In this document: in pieces, positions 9,274 through 20,100 of the stretch
Position numbering within the stretch: position 1 is the stretch's first letter
How the letters are laid out: each line of letters starts with the position of its first letter
DNA from: Pseudomonas sp. GGS8
GTDB lineage: Bacteria; Pseudomonadota; Gammaproteobacteria; Pseudomonadales; Pseudomonadaceae
NCBI RefSeq assembly: GCF_024168645.1
Contig: NZ_JALJWF010000001.1
Location: 4,219,501 to 4,283,500, forward strand
Length of the DNA stretch: 64,000 nucleotides
Reading direction: 5' to 3'
Translations under genes and position numbers: made by a program
Notes under the pieces: model-generated
The model's input: the letters and a program-made list of their open reading frames with translations, nothing else
The model's database searches: none
Told to the model about the DNA's origin: nothing

Positions 9274-10803
9274 ATGAGCCATAACGCCTCTTTCTCGCCG
9301 CCCAGCCTGGTGCTCAGCACCATCGGCCTGTCGCTGGCGACCTTCATGCAAGTGCTCGACACCACCATCGCCAACGTGGCCTTGCCGACGATTTCCGGCA
9401 ACCTGGGCGTGAGTTCGGAGCAGGGCACCTGGGTGATCACCTCGTTTGCCGTGAGCAACGCCATCGCGCTGCCGCTGACCGGTTGGCTCAGCCGGCGCTT
9501 TGGTGAGGTGAAACTGTTTTTGTGGGCGACGATGCTGTTCGTCCTGGCGTCGTTTCTGTGCGGTATCTCGACCTCGATGCCGGAGCTGATCGGCTTTCGG
9601 GTACTGCAAGGCTTGGTGGCCGGACCGTTGTACCCGATGACCCAGACGCTGTTGATCGCGGTCTATCCGCCCGCGAGGCGCGGCATGGCCCTGGCGTTGC
9701 TGGCGATGGTCACGGTGGTGGCGCCGATTGCCGGTCCCATCCTCGGTGGCTGGATCACCGACAGCTACAGTTGGCCGTGGATCTTCTTTATCAACGTTCC
9801 GATCGGGATCTTCGCGGTGATGGTGGTGCGCCAGCAACTCAAGGCGCGTCCGGTGGAGACCAGTTACCAGCCGATGGATTACGTGGGGCTGATCACCTTG
9901 ATCATTGGCGTTGGCGCATTGCAGGTGATTCTCGACAAGGGCAATGACCTGGACTGGTTCGAGTCGAATTTCATTATCATCGGCGCGGCTATTTCAGTGA
10001 TTGCGCTGGCGGTGTTTGTGATCTGGGAGATGACCGACAAACACCCGGTGGTCAACCTGCGGCTGTTCGCCTACCGCAACTTCCGCATCGGCACTATCGT
10101 GCTGGTGGGCGGTTACGCCGGGTTCTTCGGCATCAACCTGATCCTGCCGCAATGGCTGCAAACCCAGATGGGCTACACCGCCACTTGGGCCGGGTTGGCG
10201 GTGGCGCCGATCGGCATTCTGCCGGTGGTGCTGTCGCCGTTTGTCGGCAAGTATGCGCACAAATTCGACCTGCGATTGCTGGCCGGTGGCGCGTTCCTCT
10301 GCATCGGTTTGAGTTGCTTCATGCGCGCCGGGTTTACCAACGAAGTGGACTTCCAGCACATCGCCCTGGTGCAGTTGTTCATGGGCATTGGCGTGGCGCT
10401 GTTCTTCATGCCGACCCTGAGCATTTTGATGTCGGACCTGCCGCCGAGCCAGATTGCCGACGGCGCGGGGCTGGCGACCTTCCTGCGGACCTTGGGCGGT
10501 AGTTTTGCGGCGTCGTTGACCACCTGGATCTGGATTCGCCGCGCCGATCAGCACCATGCGTATCTGAGTGAAAGCATCACCACCTATGAGCCGGCGACCC
10601 GCGAGGCATTGAACACGCTGGGCGGGGCGGGCAACCCGGCCTACGCGCAGCTGGATCATCTGCTGACCAGTCAGGCATACATGCTCTCCACCGTGGATTA
10701 CTTCACGTTGCTGGGGTGGGCGTTCATGGGCTTGATTCTGCTGGTGTGGCTGGCGAAACCGCCGTTTGCGGCGAAGGCGGGGCCGGCTTCTGCCGGTCAT
10801 TGA
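9274..10803 (+). CDS. emrB: EmrB-like MFS drug:H+ antiporter (DHA2 family, 14 TM)
   Basis: 509 residues with the DHA2 layout of 14 transmembrane segments. The motif LDTTIANVALPTI near the N-terminus and the motif A loop GWLSRRFGEVKLFLW are both present. Motif C appears as LAMVTVVAPIAGPILGGWI, a hallmark of antiporters. EmrB exports hydrophobic toxicants and works with the EmrA adaptor and an outer-membrane factor, all encoded here. The ATG at 9274 is preceded by AAAGGA. Confidence 0.92.
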   Translation: MSHNASFSPPSLVLSTIGLSLATFMQVLDTTIANVALPTISGNLGVSSEQGTWVITSFAVSNAIALPLTGWLSRRFGEVKLFLWATMLFVLASFLCGISTSMPELIGFRVLQGLVAGPLYPMTQTLLIAVYPPARRGMALALLAMVTVVAPIAGPILGGWITDSYSWPWIFFINVPIGIFAVMVVRQQLKARPVETSYQPMDYVGLITLIIGVGALQVILDKGNDLDWFESNFIIIGAAISVIALAVFVIWEMTDKHPVVNLRLFAYRNFRIGTIVLVGGYAGFFGINLILPQWLQTQMGYTATWAGLAVAPIGILPVVLSPFVGKYAHKFDLRLLAGGAFLCIGLSCFMRAGFTNEVDFQHIALVQLFMGIGVALFFMPTLSILMSDLPPSQIADGAGLATFLRTLGGSFAASLTTWIWIRRADQHHAYLSESITTYEPATREALNTLGGAGNPAYAQLDHLLTSQAYMLSTVDYFTLLGWAFMGLILLVWLAKPPFAAKAGPASAGH

Positions 10804-10819
10804 GATAAACACAACCCCC

Positions 10820-10909
10820 TGTGGGAGCGGGCTTGCCCGCGATAGCGGAATCACATTCAACAACGTTGTCGACTGACCCACTGTCATCGCGGGCAAGCCC
10901 GCTCCCACA
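10820..10909. repeat. REPIN, GTGGGAGCGGGCTTGCCCGC class
   Basis: TGTGGGAGCGGGCTTGCCCGC and its inverse sit about 90 bp apart in the 123-bp gap between the convergent emrB and lpxH genes. Another REPIN of the group II-like core. Confidence 0.85.
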
Positions 10910-10926
10910 AGTTTTGTGTTTGGCCG

Positions 10927-11679
10927 TTAGTTTGCGGGTGCTGCCAGTTGCGGCGGCGGGGTGAAATCAAACGGCGCCAACGCAAACCCTTGCTCATCCA
11001 CCTGCAACGCCCAGCCTTGACGATCCCAATCCCCCAGCACAATACGCTTGGCCGCCTGCTCGCCAATCTGCAACTTGTGGATGGCGGGGCGATGGGTGTG
11101 GCCGTGGATCAGGGTTTTTACGCCGTATTGCTGCATGATGCGCGGCACTTCTTGCGGCGTGACATCGACAATGTCATTGGCCTTCATCCGCGTCTGCGCA
11201 CGACTTTCACTGCGCAGCTTGCGCGCCAGTTTATGGCGGGTGCCCAAGGGCAGATGGCGCAGGATGAACAGGGTGATCGGGTTGCGCAGGTAGCGCCGCA
11301 GCTTCATATACGCTTCGTCGCGGGTGCAGAGGCTGTCGCCGTGCATCAACAGCACCGGCTCGCCGTAAAACTGCACGACACTCGGATCTTTGAGCAAGGT
11401 ACAGCCGGCTGCTTTGCAGAAGGCTTTACCCAGCATGAAGTCGCGATTGCCGTGCATCAGAAAAATCGCCGTGCCGCTGTCGCTCAAATTACGCAGGGCC
11501 TGGCAGATGGAACGCTGGAACGGCGTCATGGCATCGTCGCCAATCCACGCCTCGAAAAAGTCACCCAGAATGTACAACGCACTCGCCGAGCGGGCGCGTC
11601 CGGCGAGCAAATCCAGAAACGCCCGGGTAATGTCCGGGCGCTCCTCTTCCAGATGTAAATCTGAAATCAGCAGTATCAC
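10927..11679 (-). CDS. lpxH: LpxH, UDP-2,3-diacylglucosamine pyrophosphatase
   Basis: 250 residues with a GTG start at 11679. The calcineurin-like metallophosphoesterase motifs are complete: [33 protein letters not shown] and the C-terminal IHGHTHRPA. LpxH hydrolyses UDP-2,3-diacylglucosamine to lipid X and UMP at the inner-membrane face, the fourth step of lipid A synthesis. The start codon overlaps the ppiB stop (GTGA), a pairing that is common in pseudomonads. The ORF is intact and of normal length. Confidence 0.94.
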   Translation of the reverse strand: MILLISDLHLEEERPDITRAFLDLLAGRARSASALYILGDFFEAWIGDDAMTPFQRSICQALRNLSDSGTAIFLMHGNRDFMLGKAFCKAAGCTLLKDPSVVQFYGEPVLLMHGDSLCTRDEAYMKLRRYLRNPITLFILRHLPLGTRHKLARKLRSESRAQTRMKANDIVDVTPQEVPRIMQQYGVKTLIHGHTHRPAIHKLQIGEQAAKRIVLGDWDRQGWALQVDEQGFALAPFDFTPPPQLAAPAN

Positions 11680-12179
11680 TCAATGATCTCGGCTTTCTCG
11701 ATGATCACGTCGTCTGCGGGTACGTCCTGGTGGCCGGATTTCATGGTGGTGGCCACGCCTTTGATCTTGTCGACGACGTCGGTGCCTTCAACCACTTCGC
11801 CGAATACCGCGTAGCCCCAGCCCTGAACGGTCTTGGCGCTGTGGTTCAGGAAGCTGTTGTCAGCCACGTTGATGAAGAATTGCGCGGATGCCGAATGCGG
11901 CTCCATGGTGCGGGCCATGGCAACGCTGTACTTCTTGTTCGGGAGGCCGTTGTCGGCTTCGTTCTGGATGCTTGGGCGCTTGTCTTTCTTTTCTTTCATG
12001 CCTGGTTCGAAACCGCCGCCCTGGATCATGAAGTTACCGATGACGCGGTGGAAAACAGTGTTTTCGTAGTGACCGGCCTTGACGTATTCGATGAAGTTGG
12101 CAACGGTCAGCGGTGCCTTTTCAGCATTCAGTTGCAGGACGATGTCGCCGAAGTTGGTAGACAGTTTGACTTTGGTCAT
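11676..12179 (-). CDS. ppiB: Cytoplasmic peptidyl-prolyl cis-trans isomerase B (cyclophilin)
   Basis: 167 residues, no signal peptide, so the cytoplasmic PpiB type. The cyclophilin active-site segments are [15 protein letters not shown] with the catalytic Arg, and [17 protein letters not shown]. It catalyses isomerisation of X-Pro bonds during protein folding. It is the first gene of a two-gene unit with lpxH. The divergent neighbour glnS begins 262 bp away. The ribosome-binding site before the ATG at 12179 is weak. Confidence 0.94.
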   Translation of the reverse strand: MTKVKLSTNFGDIVLQLNAEKAPLTVANFIEYVKAGHYENTVFHRVIGNFMIQGGGFEPGMKEKKDKRPSIQNEADNGLPNKKYSVAMARTMEPHSASAQFFINVADNSFLNHSAKTVQGWGYAVFGEVVEGTDVVDKIKGVATTMKSGHQDVPADDVIIEKAEIIE

Positions 12180-12441
12180 GATGGGTACTCATTCTAGGAA
12201 TTCGTGGGTTTCGGGGCTCTACAGCCCTCAACCGGTCCGGCCAGTGGCGGCCAAGGTGCGCAGTTTAGCGTGCCGGGCGTGAATTTCGAGGCTGTTTTTC
12301 ATCGCCGGCCGATTAAATGCAACCGATTGCCGGCCTGCTCTGTCAGCCACTTGACAGCATCGGCTATGATAAGCCCCTTTGATTTATAACAGCCGCTTTG
12401 ATTTGGCCAACTGGCCGCGCACTTGTACGTTCAAGGATCCT

Positions 12442-14139
12442 ATGAGCAAGCCCACTGTCGACCCTACCTCGAATTCCAAGACCGGCCCTGCCGTGCCGGT
12501 CAATTTCCTGCGCCCGATCATCCAGGCGGACCTGGACTCGGGTAAGCACACGCAGATCGTTACTCGTTTCCCGCCTGAGCCCAATGGCTACCTGCACATC
12601 GGTCACGCCAAGTCGATCTGTGTGAACTTCGGTCTGGCCCAGGAGTTCGGCGGCGTCACGCACCTGCGTTTCGACGACACCAACCCGGCCAAGGAAGACC
12701 AGGAATACATCGACGCGATCGAAAGCGACGTCAAATGGCTGGGCTTCGAATGGTCCGGTGAAGTGCGCTATGCCTCGCAATATTTCGACCAGTTGCACGA
12801 CTGGGCGGTAGAGCTGATCAAGGCCGGCAAGGCCTACGTCGACGACCTGACCCCCGAACAAGCCAAGGAATACCGTGGCAGCCTGACCGAGCCGGGCAAG
12901 AACAGCCCGTTCCGCGACCGCTCGGTTGAAGAAAACCTCGACCTGTTCGCCCGCATGCGCGCCGGTGAGTTCCCGGACGGCGCACGTGTGCTGCGGGCCA
13001 AGATCGACATGGCCTCGCCGAACATGAACCTGCGCGACCCGATCATGTATCGCATCCGTCACGCGCATCACCACCAAACCGGTGACAAGTGGTGCATCTA
13101 CCCCAACTATGACTTCACCCACGGTCAGTCGGACGCCATCGAAGGCATCACCCACTCGATCTGCACCCTGGAGTTCGAAAGCCATCGTCCACTGTACGAC
13201 TGGTTCCTCGACAACCTGCCAGTGCCGGCGCACCCGCGTCAGTACGAGTTCAGCCGTCTGAACCTGAACTACACCATCACCAGCAAGCGCAAGCTCAAGC
13301 AACTGGTCGATGAAAAACACGTCAATGGCTGGGACGATCCGCGCATGTCCACGCTGTCGGGCTTCCGCCGCCGTGGCTACACGCCGAAATCGATCCGCAA
13401 CTTCTGCGAAATGATCGGCACCAACCGTTCCGACGGCGTGGTGGATTTCGGCATGCTCGAATTCAGCATCCGTGACGACCTCGACCACAGCGCTCCACGC
13501 GCCATGTGCGTGCTGCGTCCGCTGAAAGTCGTGATCACCAACTACCCGGAAGGTCAGGTCGAGAACCTCGAACTGGCGTGCCACCCGAAAGAAGACATGG
13601 GCGTGCGCGTCCTGCCGTTCGCCCGTGAGCTCTACATCGACCGTGAAGACTTCATGGAAGAGCCACCAAAAGGCTACAAGCGCCTGGAGCCGAACGGCGA
13701 AGTGCGTCTGCGCGGCAGCTACGTGATTCGTGCCGACGAAGCGATCAAGGACGCCGATGGCAACATCGTCGAACTGCGTTGCTCCTACGATCCGGACACC
13801 CTGGGCAAGAACCCTGAAGGCCGCAAGGTCAAAGGCGTAGTGCACTGGGTGCCGGCAGCGGCCAGCGTCGAGTGCGAAGTGCGTCTGTACGATCGTCTGT
13901 TCCGTTCTCCGAACCCGGAGAAGGCCGAAGATAGCGCCAGTTTCCTGGACAACATCAACCCTGACTCACTGCAAGTCCTCACCGGTTGTCGTGCTGAACC
14001 CTCGTTGGGCAACGCACAGCCGGAAGACCGTTTCCAGTTCGAGCGCGAAGGTTACTTCGTCGCGGATATCAAGGACTCGAAACCGGGCGCTCCGGTATTC
14101 AACCGTACCGTGACCCTGCGTGATTCGTGGGGCCAGTGA
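12442..14139 (+). CDS. glnS: Glutaminyl-tRNA synthetase
   Basis: 565 residues from the ATG at 12442, preceded by AAGGATCC; an in-frame TTG at 12379 has no such support. It is a class I synthetase with the HIGH motif in [16 protein letters not shown] and a KMSKS-equivalent loop at [10 protein letters not shown]. The C-terminal anticodon-binding beta-barrels are complete. It charges tRNA-Gln with glutamine in the cytoplasm. cysS follows after 20 bp, so the two synthetases are probably co-transcribed. Confidence 0.96.
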   Translation: MSKPTVDPTSNSKTGPAVPVNFLRPIIQADLDSGKHTQIVTRFPPEPNGYLHIGHAKSICVNFGLAQEFGGVTHLRFDDTNPAKEDQEYIDAIESDVKWLGFEWSGEVRYASQYFDQLHDWAVELIKAGKAYVDDLTPEQAKEYRGSLTEPGKNSPFRDRSVEENLDLFARMRAGEFPDGARVLRAKIDMASPNMNLRDPIMYRIRHAHHHQTGDKWCIYPNYDFTHGQSDAIEGITHSICTLEFESHRPLYDWFLDNLPVPAHPRQYEFSRLNLNYTITSKRKLKQLVDEKHVNGWDDPRMSTLSGFRRRGYTPKSIRNFCEMIGTNRSDGVVDFGMLEFSIRDDLDHSAPRAMCVLRPLKVVITNYPEGQVENLELACHPKEDMGVRVLPFARELYIDREDFMEEPPKGYKRLEPNGEVRLRGSYVIRADEAIKDADGNIVELRCSYDPDTLGKNPEGRKVKGVVHWVPAAASVECEVRLYDRLFRSPNPEKAEDSASFLDNINPDSLQVLTGCRAEPSLGNAQPEDRFQFEREGYFVADIKDSKPGAPVFNRTVTLRDSWGQ

Positions 14140-14159
14140 TCAAGTTTTAAGGAACTGTC

Positions 14160-15542
<1,383 letters not shown>

Positions 15543-15563
15543 TTGCTTGATTGGCTACAAACA

Positions 15564-15590
15564 AAACCCGCCTTGTGCGGGTTTTTGTTT
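15564..15590 (+). terminator. Rho-independent terminator after cysS
   Basis: AAACCCGC pairs with GCGGGTTT around the loop CTTGT, and a T-rich run (TTTTTGTTT) follows. It is 22 bp past the cysS stop. Confidence 0.9.
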
Positions 15591-15630
15591 GTGCGCAGGG
15601 CTCAAGTGCAGCGGTGCTTCGGCTGACGCT

Positions 15631-15720
15631 ATCGCGGGCAAGCCCGCTCCCACAGTGATGGAGGTGGATTCCGATTTTGTGAACGACTCATAACCCTGTG
15701 GGAGCGGGCTTGCCCGCGAT
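15631..15720. repeat. REPIN between cysS and the sigma-54 regulator
   Basis: ATCGCGGGCAAGCCCGCTCC and the inverse GGAGCGGGCTTGCCCGCGAT bound a 90-bp element lying between the convergent cysS and regulator genes. Confidence 0.85.
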
Positions 15721-15734
15721 TGACTGCGCAGCAG

Positions 15735-17630
15735 TCAGCTTTCTGACTGGCGCAGCCGCTTATATAGGGTATTGCGGCTAACGCCCAACCTCCGGGCCAA
15801 GTGCGAAATATTCCCCCCAGCCGCCTGCAACTGCCGATTCAAATCCTCGGCATCATTCAAATCCACCGCCAACGGCTCCGGTAAGTCCACCGGCTCCATC
15901 TCCAAATCAACAAAGAAATCATCCGGCAAATGCTCCGGCCGCACCGGTTGTTCCTCGGCCATGGCCAGCGCTACCTGCATCACGCTACTGACCTGGCGCA
16001 AATTCCCCGGCCATGGATGGCGGCCGAAAAGCTCCAACACCTCGGGGCTTAACCCGGCCCACTGCGACGGTTCACGGTGTTGTTCCCACAAGCGCTTGAA
16101 CAGCGCCTGCTTGTCACTGCGTTCCCTGAGCGGTGGCAGTTCCAGGGTCAAGCCGCCGATGCGGTAATACAAATCCTCACGAAACCGCCCCAACTGCACC
16201 TGCTCGCGCAATGAGCGGTTGGTCGCCGAGATGATCCGGATGTCCACCGGGAACAACTCGCTGCTGCCCACCGGTTGCACGCAACGCTCCTGCAACACCC
16301 TCAGCAATCGAGCCTGAGTCGGCAGCGGCATGTCGCCGATTTCATCGAGGAACAGCGTGCCTTTGTCGGCCTTGCGGATCAGCCCGATGCTGCCTTTCTG
16401 GTTGGCACCGGTGAACGCACCTTTCTCGTAGCCAAATAGCTCTGACTCCACCAGTTCGGCGGGGATCGCTGCACAGTTGACGGCAATGAGCGGTTGTTTG
16501 CTGCGTGAGCTGGCGTGGTGCAGGGCTTTGACGAAGACTTCCTTGCCGACCCCGGTTTCCCCGTGAATCAACAATGGAATGTCCTTTTCCAGCAAGCGCT
16601 CGGCCTGACGCACGGCTTTGTCCACGCGACTGTCGCCAAAGTGCAGGGTGTTGAGGTTGATTGCGGCAGGTACTGCCGGGTTGGGGTTAGCATTCTCTGT
16701 CTCAGCGCTCTTTGTTTCAGTGCTTTTCGTTTCAGTGCTCTTTATTTCCGAAAACAGCCGCGCCTGAATCGACGCCTGTTTCGGTCGTTTCAGCACGCAC
16801 TGGAAACGGCCTCGTCCCAAGGCTTGCAGGGAAAACGGCAGGCCGTCCGGCTGGTTCAGCAGCTCCATCAACGATACTTTGAACAGGCTTTCGACGCTGA
16901 CCCGCGACAGGCTGATGCCCAGCAGATTATCGGCCCGGCGATTGGCCGACAGTACCTGACCGGTCTCGTCGAAGATCAGCAACCCGGCCCACTGGCTGTC
17001 GAGGTTGTTCAACCCGCTGTTGAAGATCAACTGGAAATGCTGGCCGTGGAACAGGTTGAGGATCAGCCGGTTCTCCACGGTCTGGCTCATCATCTTGACC
17101 ATGCCCAGCGTGTGGGAGGGCGGCAGGTAGCTGTCGCTGGACACATCCAGCACCGCGATTACCTTGCGCTCGGCATCGAAAATCGGCGCGGCGGAACCGG
17201 TCATGAAGCGGTTGGCCTTGAGGAAATGTTCATCGTGCTCGATGTGCACGGCCTGCTCGCAGGCCAGTGCGGTGCCGATTGCATTGGTCCCGCTGCAATG
17301 CTCCATCCAGCTGGCGCCGACACTGAAACCACGGGCCAGGCTCGGCTCGATGAAACGCTGGGTGCCCCACGACGTCAGCACCTGGCCGTGATTGTCGGCG
17401 AGCATGATCAGGCAATTGGAGTTACTGAGGATGTTTTCGTAATACGGCAGGACTTCCTGATGGGTGGTCTGCACCAGGGAATGCTGGCTCTCCAGCAATT
17501 GGGCGATGCCGTCTGCCGGCAGTTGGTCGAACGCCGGAGCGCTCTGATGATCGAGCCCGAACGCGCGGCAGCGGGACCAGGAGTCCTGGATGATGGCGTC
17601 GTGGGAGAGCTTTGATGCAGGTACGGCCAT
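15735..17630 (-). CDS. Sigma-54-dependent Fis-family activator (AcoR-like)
   Basis: 631 residues. An N-terminal GAF-type sensor region and a PAS-like segment (about 200-290) precede the AAA+ domain, which has Walker A GETGVGKE (357-364), the sigma-54 contact loop GAFTGA (404-409) and Walker B LFLDEIGD. A C-terminal Fis helix-turn-helix reads NISHLARRLGVSRNTLYKRL. It therefore drives -24/-12 promoters from distant enhancer sites. It is divergent from the glycerol-type ABC operon, whose upstream region holds a matching promoter and a repeat array. Activation of that operon is inferred. Residues 296-312 form an odd low-complexity linker of TETKS units between sensor and AAA+ domains. Confidence 0.88.
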   Translation of the reverse strand: MAVPASKLSHDAIIQDSWSRCRAFGLDHQSAPAFDQLPADGIAQLLESQHSLVQTTHQEVLPYYENILSNSNCLIMLADNHGQVLTSWGTQRFIEPSLARGFSVGASWMEHCSGTNAIGTALACEQAVHIEHDEHFLKANRFMTGSAAPIFDAERKVIAVLDVSSDSYLPPSHTLGMVKMMSQTVENRLILNLFHGQHFQLIFNSGLNNLDSQWAGLLIFDETGQVLSANRRADNLLGISLSRVSVESLFKVSLMELLNQPDGLPFSLQALGRGRFQCVLKRPKQASIQARLFSEIKSTETKSTETKSAETENANPNPAVPAAINLNTLHFGDSRVDKAVRQAERLLEKDIPLLIHGETGVGKEVFVKALHHASSRSKQPLIAVNCAAIPAELVESELFGYEKGAFTGANQKGSIGLIRKADKGTLFLDEIGDMPLPTQARLLRVLQERCVQPVGSSELFPVDIRIISATNRSLREQVQLGRFREDLYYRIGGLTLELPPLRERSDKQALFKRLWEQHREPSQWAGLSPEVLELFGRHPWPGNLRQVSSVMQVALAMAEEQPVRPEHLPDDFFVDLEMEPVDLPEPLAVDLNDAEDLNRQLQAAGGNISHLARRLGVSRNTLYKRLRQSES

Positions 17631-17713
17631 GGCGGTCGATCTCTGAGCAAGCTTTTATTGTTTTTATGGGTTTTGCATCACGTGAGGGCCACGCAAAAAA
17701 CATCCGTAGAGTG

Positions 17714-17784
17714 TTGTTCACATTTGTTCATTGTCAATCGTTGAATTGTTCAGTTGTTCATTCGTGGTTGTTCATTTCTGTTCA
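17714..17784. promoter_or_regulatory. Array of TTGTTCA repeats, candidate enhancer for the sigma-54 activator
   Basis: TTGTTCA occurs exactly at 17714, 17724, 17746, 17754 and 17768, and CTGTTCA at 17778. Most start offsets from the first copy (10, 32, 54, 64) are near whole helical turns. The array lies 65-135 bp upstream of the -24 element, the usual distance for enhancer-binding protein sites. Binding by the divergent AcoR-like regulator is inferred. Confidence 0.6.
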
Positions 17785-17848
17785 GCAACGAACGCGTTTT
17801 CAATCTCCTCTGATGGAATTTCGAGCCGGATCAAACGCTTGAGATTTC

Positions 17849-17864
17849 TGGCACGGATGTCGCT
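17849..17864 (+). promoter_or_regulatory. Sigma-54 (-24/-12) promoter of the ABC importer operon
   Basis: TGGCACGGATGTCGCT matches the sigma-54 consensus TGGCAC-N5-TTGCW with one mismatch in the -12 part. The invariant GG and GC dinucleotides have the required ten bases between them. The first gene starts 45 bp downstream and a sigma-54 activator is encoded divergently. Confidence 0.75.
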
Positions 17865-17908
17865 ATGTAGCTCCGGTCGCTTGACTCCAATAATAAAAAG
17901 GCCGAGCC

Positions 17909-19003
17909 ATGTCACTAATCCTGGAGCACGTCAGCCGCACCATCGAAGGCCAGACCTGGATCGACGATGCGTGCCTTAATTTCGAACCCGGATCGTTCAA
18001 CGTTTTGCTCGGTCGCACGTTGTCCGGCAAAACCAGCCTCATGCGCCTGATGGCCGGTCTGGACAAGCCCGACAGCGGCCGCATCCTGATGAACGGCGTC
18101 GATGTCACCCAACGTCCGGTGCGTTTGCGCAACGTGTCGATGGTCTATCAGCAGTTCATCAATTACCCGACCATGACGGTGTTCGAGAACATCGCCTCGC
18201 CGCTGCGTCAGGGCGGCGTTGCCAATGAGCTGATCCAGAGCAAAGTGCTGGAAACCGCAAAGATGCTGCGCATCGAGAAATTCCTTCAGCGCCATCCACT
18301 GGAACTTTCCGGCGGCCAGCAACAGCGCACAGCCATGGCTCGGGCGCTGGTCAAGGACGCCGAACTGATTCTGTTCGACGAGCCGCTGGTCAACCTCGAC
18401 TACAAGCTGCGCGAAGAGCTGCGCCAGGAAATGCGCGAGCTGTTCAAGGCGCGCAATACCATCGCGATTTACGCCACCACCGAACCCAACGAAGCCCTGG
18501 CGCTGGGCGGCACTACCACGATTCTTCACGAAGGTCGGGTGATTCAGAGCGGCAAGTCCTCCGAGGTTTATCACCAGCCGCAAACGGTGCTGGCGGCGGA
18601 GCTGTTCTCCGAGCCGCCGATCAACCTGATGCCGGGGCGCATCGCCGGCAACGAAGTCAGTTTTGCCAATTTTGTGCATTTCCCGTTGAACGTCGATCTA
18701 CGTCCGGTGGGCGAGGGCGAGTTCCGTTTCGGCGTGCGCCCCAGCCACATTTCGCTGGTGCCGAGCAACGACGACGATCTGGAACTGGCGGTGACCGTCG
18801 AGGTGGCCGAGATCAGCGGTTCGGAAACCTTCCTGCATGTGCGCAACGAGTATTTCCTGCTGGTGCTGCATTTGCCGGGTGTTCATGAATACGATGTCGA
18901 CGCGCCGATTCGCATCTATATCCCGACCCATAAACTGTTTGTGTTCGATAGGCAGGGGCGGCTGGTTCAGGCGCCCGGTCGCCGCATTGCGAGGGTTGCC
19001 TGA
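17909..19003 (+). CDS. ABC importer ATPase 1 (GlpS-like)
   Basis: 364 residues. Walker A is GRTLSGKTS, the signature is the canonical LSGGQQQR and Walker B is [14 protein letters not shown]-terminal TOBE-like domain follows, as in MalK/UgpC-type ATPases. It is the first of six genes. The order ATPase, ATPase, permease, permease, small DUF2160 protein and large binding protein matches the rhizobial glycerol importer GlpSTPQUV. Glycerol or a related polyol is therefore the likely substrate, though no glpD or glpK is nearby. The stop overlaps the next start (TGATG). Confidence 0.88.
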   Translation: MSLILEHVSRTIEGQTWIDDACLNFEPGSFNVLLGRTLSGKTSLMRLMAGLDKPDSGRILMNGVDVTQRPVRLRNVSMVYQQFINYPTMTVFENIASPLRQGGVANELIQSKVLETAKMLRIEKFLQRHPLELSGGQQQRTAMARALVKDAELILFDEPLVNLDYKLREELRQEMRELFKARNTIAIYATTEPNEALALGGTTTILHEGRVIQSGKSSEVYHQPQTVLAAELFSEPPINLMPGRIAGNEVSFANFVHFPLNVDLRPVGEGEFRFGVRPSHISLVPSNDDDLELAVTVEVAEISGSETFLHVRNEYFLLVLHLPGVHEYDVDAPIRIYIPTHKLFVFDRQGRLVQAPGRRIARVA

Positions 19004-20100
19004 TGGCCGAAATCCGTTTGCAGAACCTTGCCCACAGCTACACCCCTACGCCGACCGGCCCTGAGGATTACGCGATTCGCGAAATGGACCACGTCTGGGA
19101 GCAGGGCGGCGCTTATGCGCTGCTCGGGCCTTCGGGGTGCGGCAAGTCGACCTTGCTCAACATCATTTCCGGGTTGCTCAGCCCGTCCCAGGGCCAAGTG
19201 CTGTTCGACAGCAAAGTGGTCAACGAACTGACCCCGGAAAAGCGCAACATCGCCCAGGTTTTCCAGTTTCCGGTGGTCTACGACACCATGACGGTGTTCG
19301 ACAACCTGGCCTTTCCGCTGCGCAATCAGGGCATGGTCGAAGCGAAAATTTACAGCAAGGTGCATGAAATCGCTGAAGTCCTCGACCTTCAGGCATTGCT
19401 GCACAAGAAGGCGCGCAACCTTACTGCCGATGAAAAACAGAAAGTCTCCATGGGCCGTGGATTGGTGCGTGATGACGTGTCGGCGATCCTCTTCGATGAA
19501 CCGCTGACGGTGATCGACCCGCACCTGAAGTGGAAGCTGCGACGCAAGCTCAAGCAGATCCACGAGCAGTTCAACATCACCATGGTCTACGTCACCCACG
19601 ATCAGCTCGAAGCCTCGACCTTCGCCGACAAGATCGCGGTGATGTATGGCGGGCAGATCGTGCAGTTCGGTACGCCACGGGAATTGTTCGAGCGGCCGAG
19701 CCACACCTTTGTCGGTTATTTCATCGGCAGCCCGGGGATGAACCTGATCGAGGTTCAACCGCAACCCGGTGGTGTCGGTTTTGCCGGGACCCACTTGCCG
19801 TTGTCCGACGCGATGCAGAAACGAATCGCCGAGTCCGAATGGAAAACCCTGAAGGTCGGCATCCGTCCGGAGTTCGTTCATGTGTGGGAAGAATCCTTTG
19901 ATGAAGCGATGCAGGCCCAGGTCGTACACGTCGAAGACCTGGGCACCTACAAAATCATGACCCTGAACCTCGACGGCGTGCCGCTGAAAGTACGCCTGGC
20001 CGAGGACAAACCGGTGCCCGACGGCACGGCGTACATCAGTTTCCCGGGGCAATGGCTGATGGTCTACGCCGACGATTACTTGCTGGAGGTGCTGCCATGA
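19003..20100 (+). CDS. ABC importer ATPase 2 (GlpT-like) with degenerate signature
   Basis: 365 residues of the MalK type with Walker A GPSGCGKST (42-50), Walker B AILFDEPLTVID and a C-terminal TOBE-like region. The ABC signature, normally LSGGQ, reads LTADEKQ (140-146). One of the two composite ATP sites of the GlpS-GlpT heterodimer should thus be degenerate, as in other asymmetric ABC transporters. The start overlaps the upstream gene by one base and the stop overlaps the downstream permease start (ATGA), giving tight translational coupling and equal stoichiometry. The name follows the rhizobial GlpST nomenclature, not E. coli GlpT. Confidence 0.87.
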   Translation: MAEIRLQNLAHSYTPTPTGPEDYAIREMDHVWEQGGAYALLGPSGCGKSTLLNIISGLLSPSQGQVLFDSKVVNELTPEKRNIAQVFQFPVVYDTMTVFDNLAFPLRNQGMVEAKIYSKVHEIAEVLDLQALLHKKARNLTADEKQKVSMGRGLVRDDVSAILFDEPLTVIDPHLKWKLRRKLKQIHEQFNITMVYVTHDQLEASTFADKIAVMYGGQIVQFGTPRELFERPSHTFVGYFIGSPGMNLIEVQPQPGGVGFAGTHLPLSDAMQKRIAESEWKTLKVGIRPEFVHVWEESFDEAMQAQVVHVEDLGTYKIMTLNLDGVPLKVRLAEDKPVPDGTAYISFPGQWLMVYADDYLLEVLP

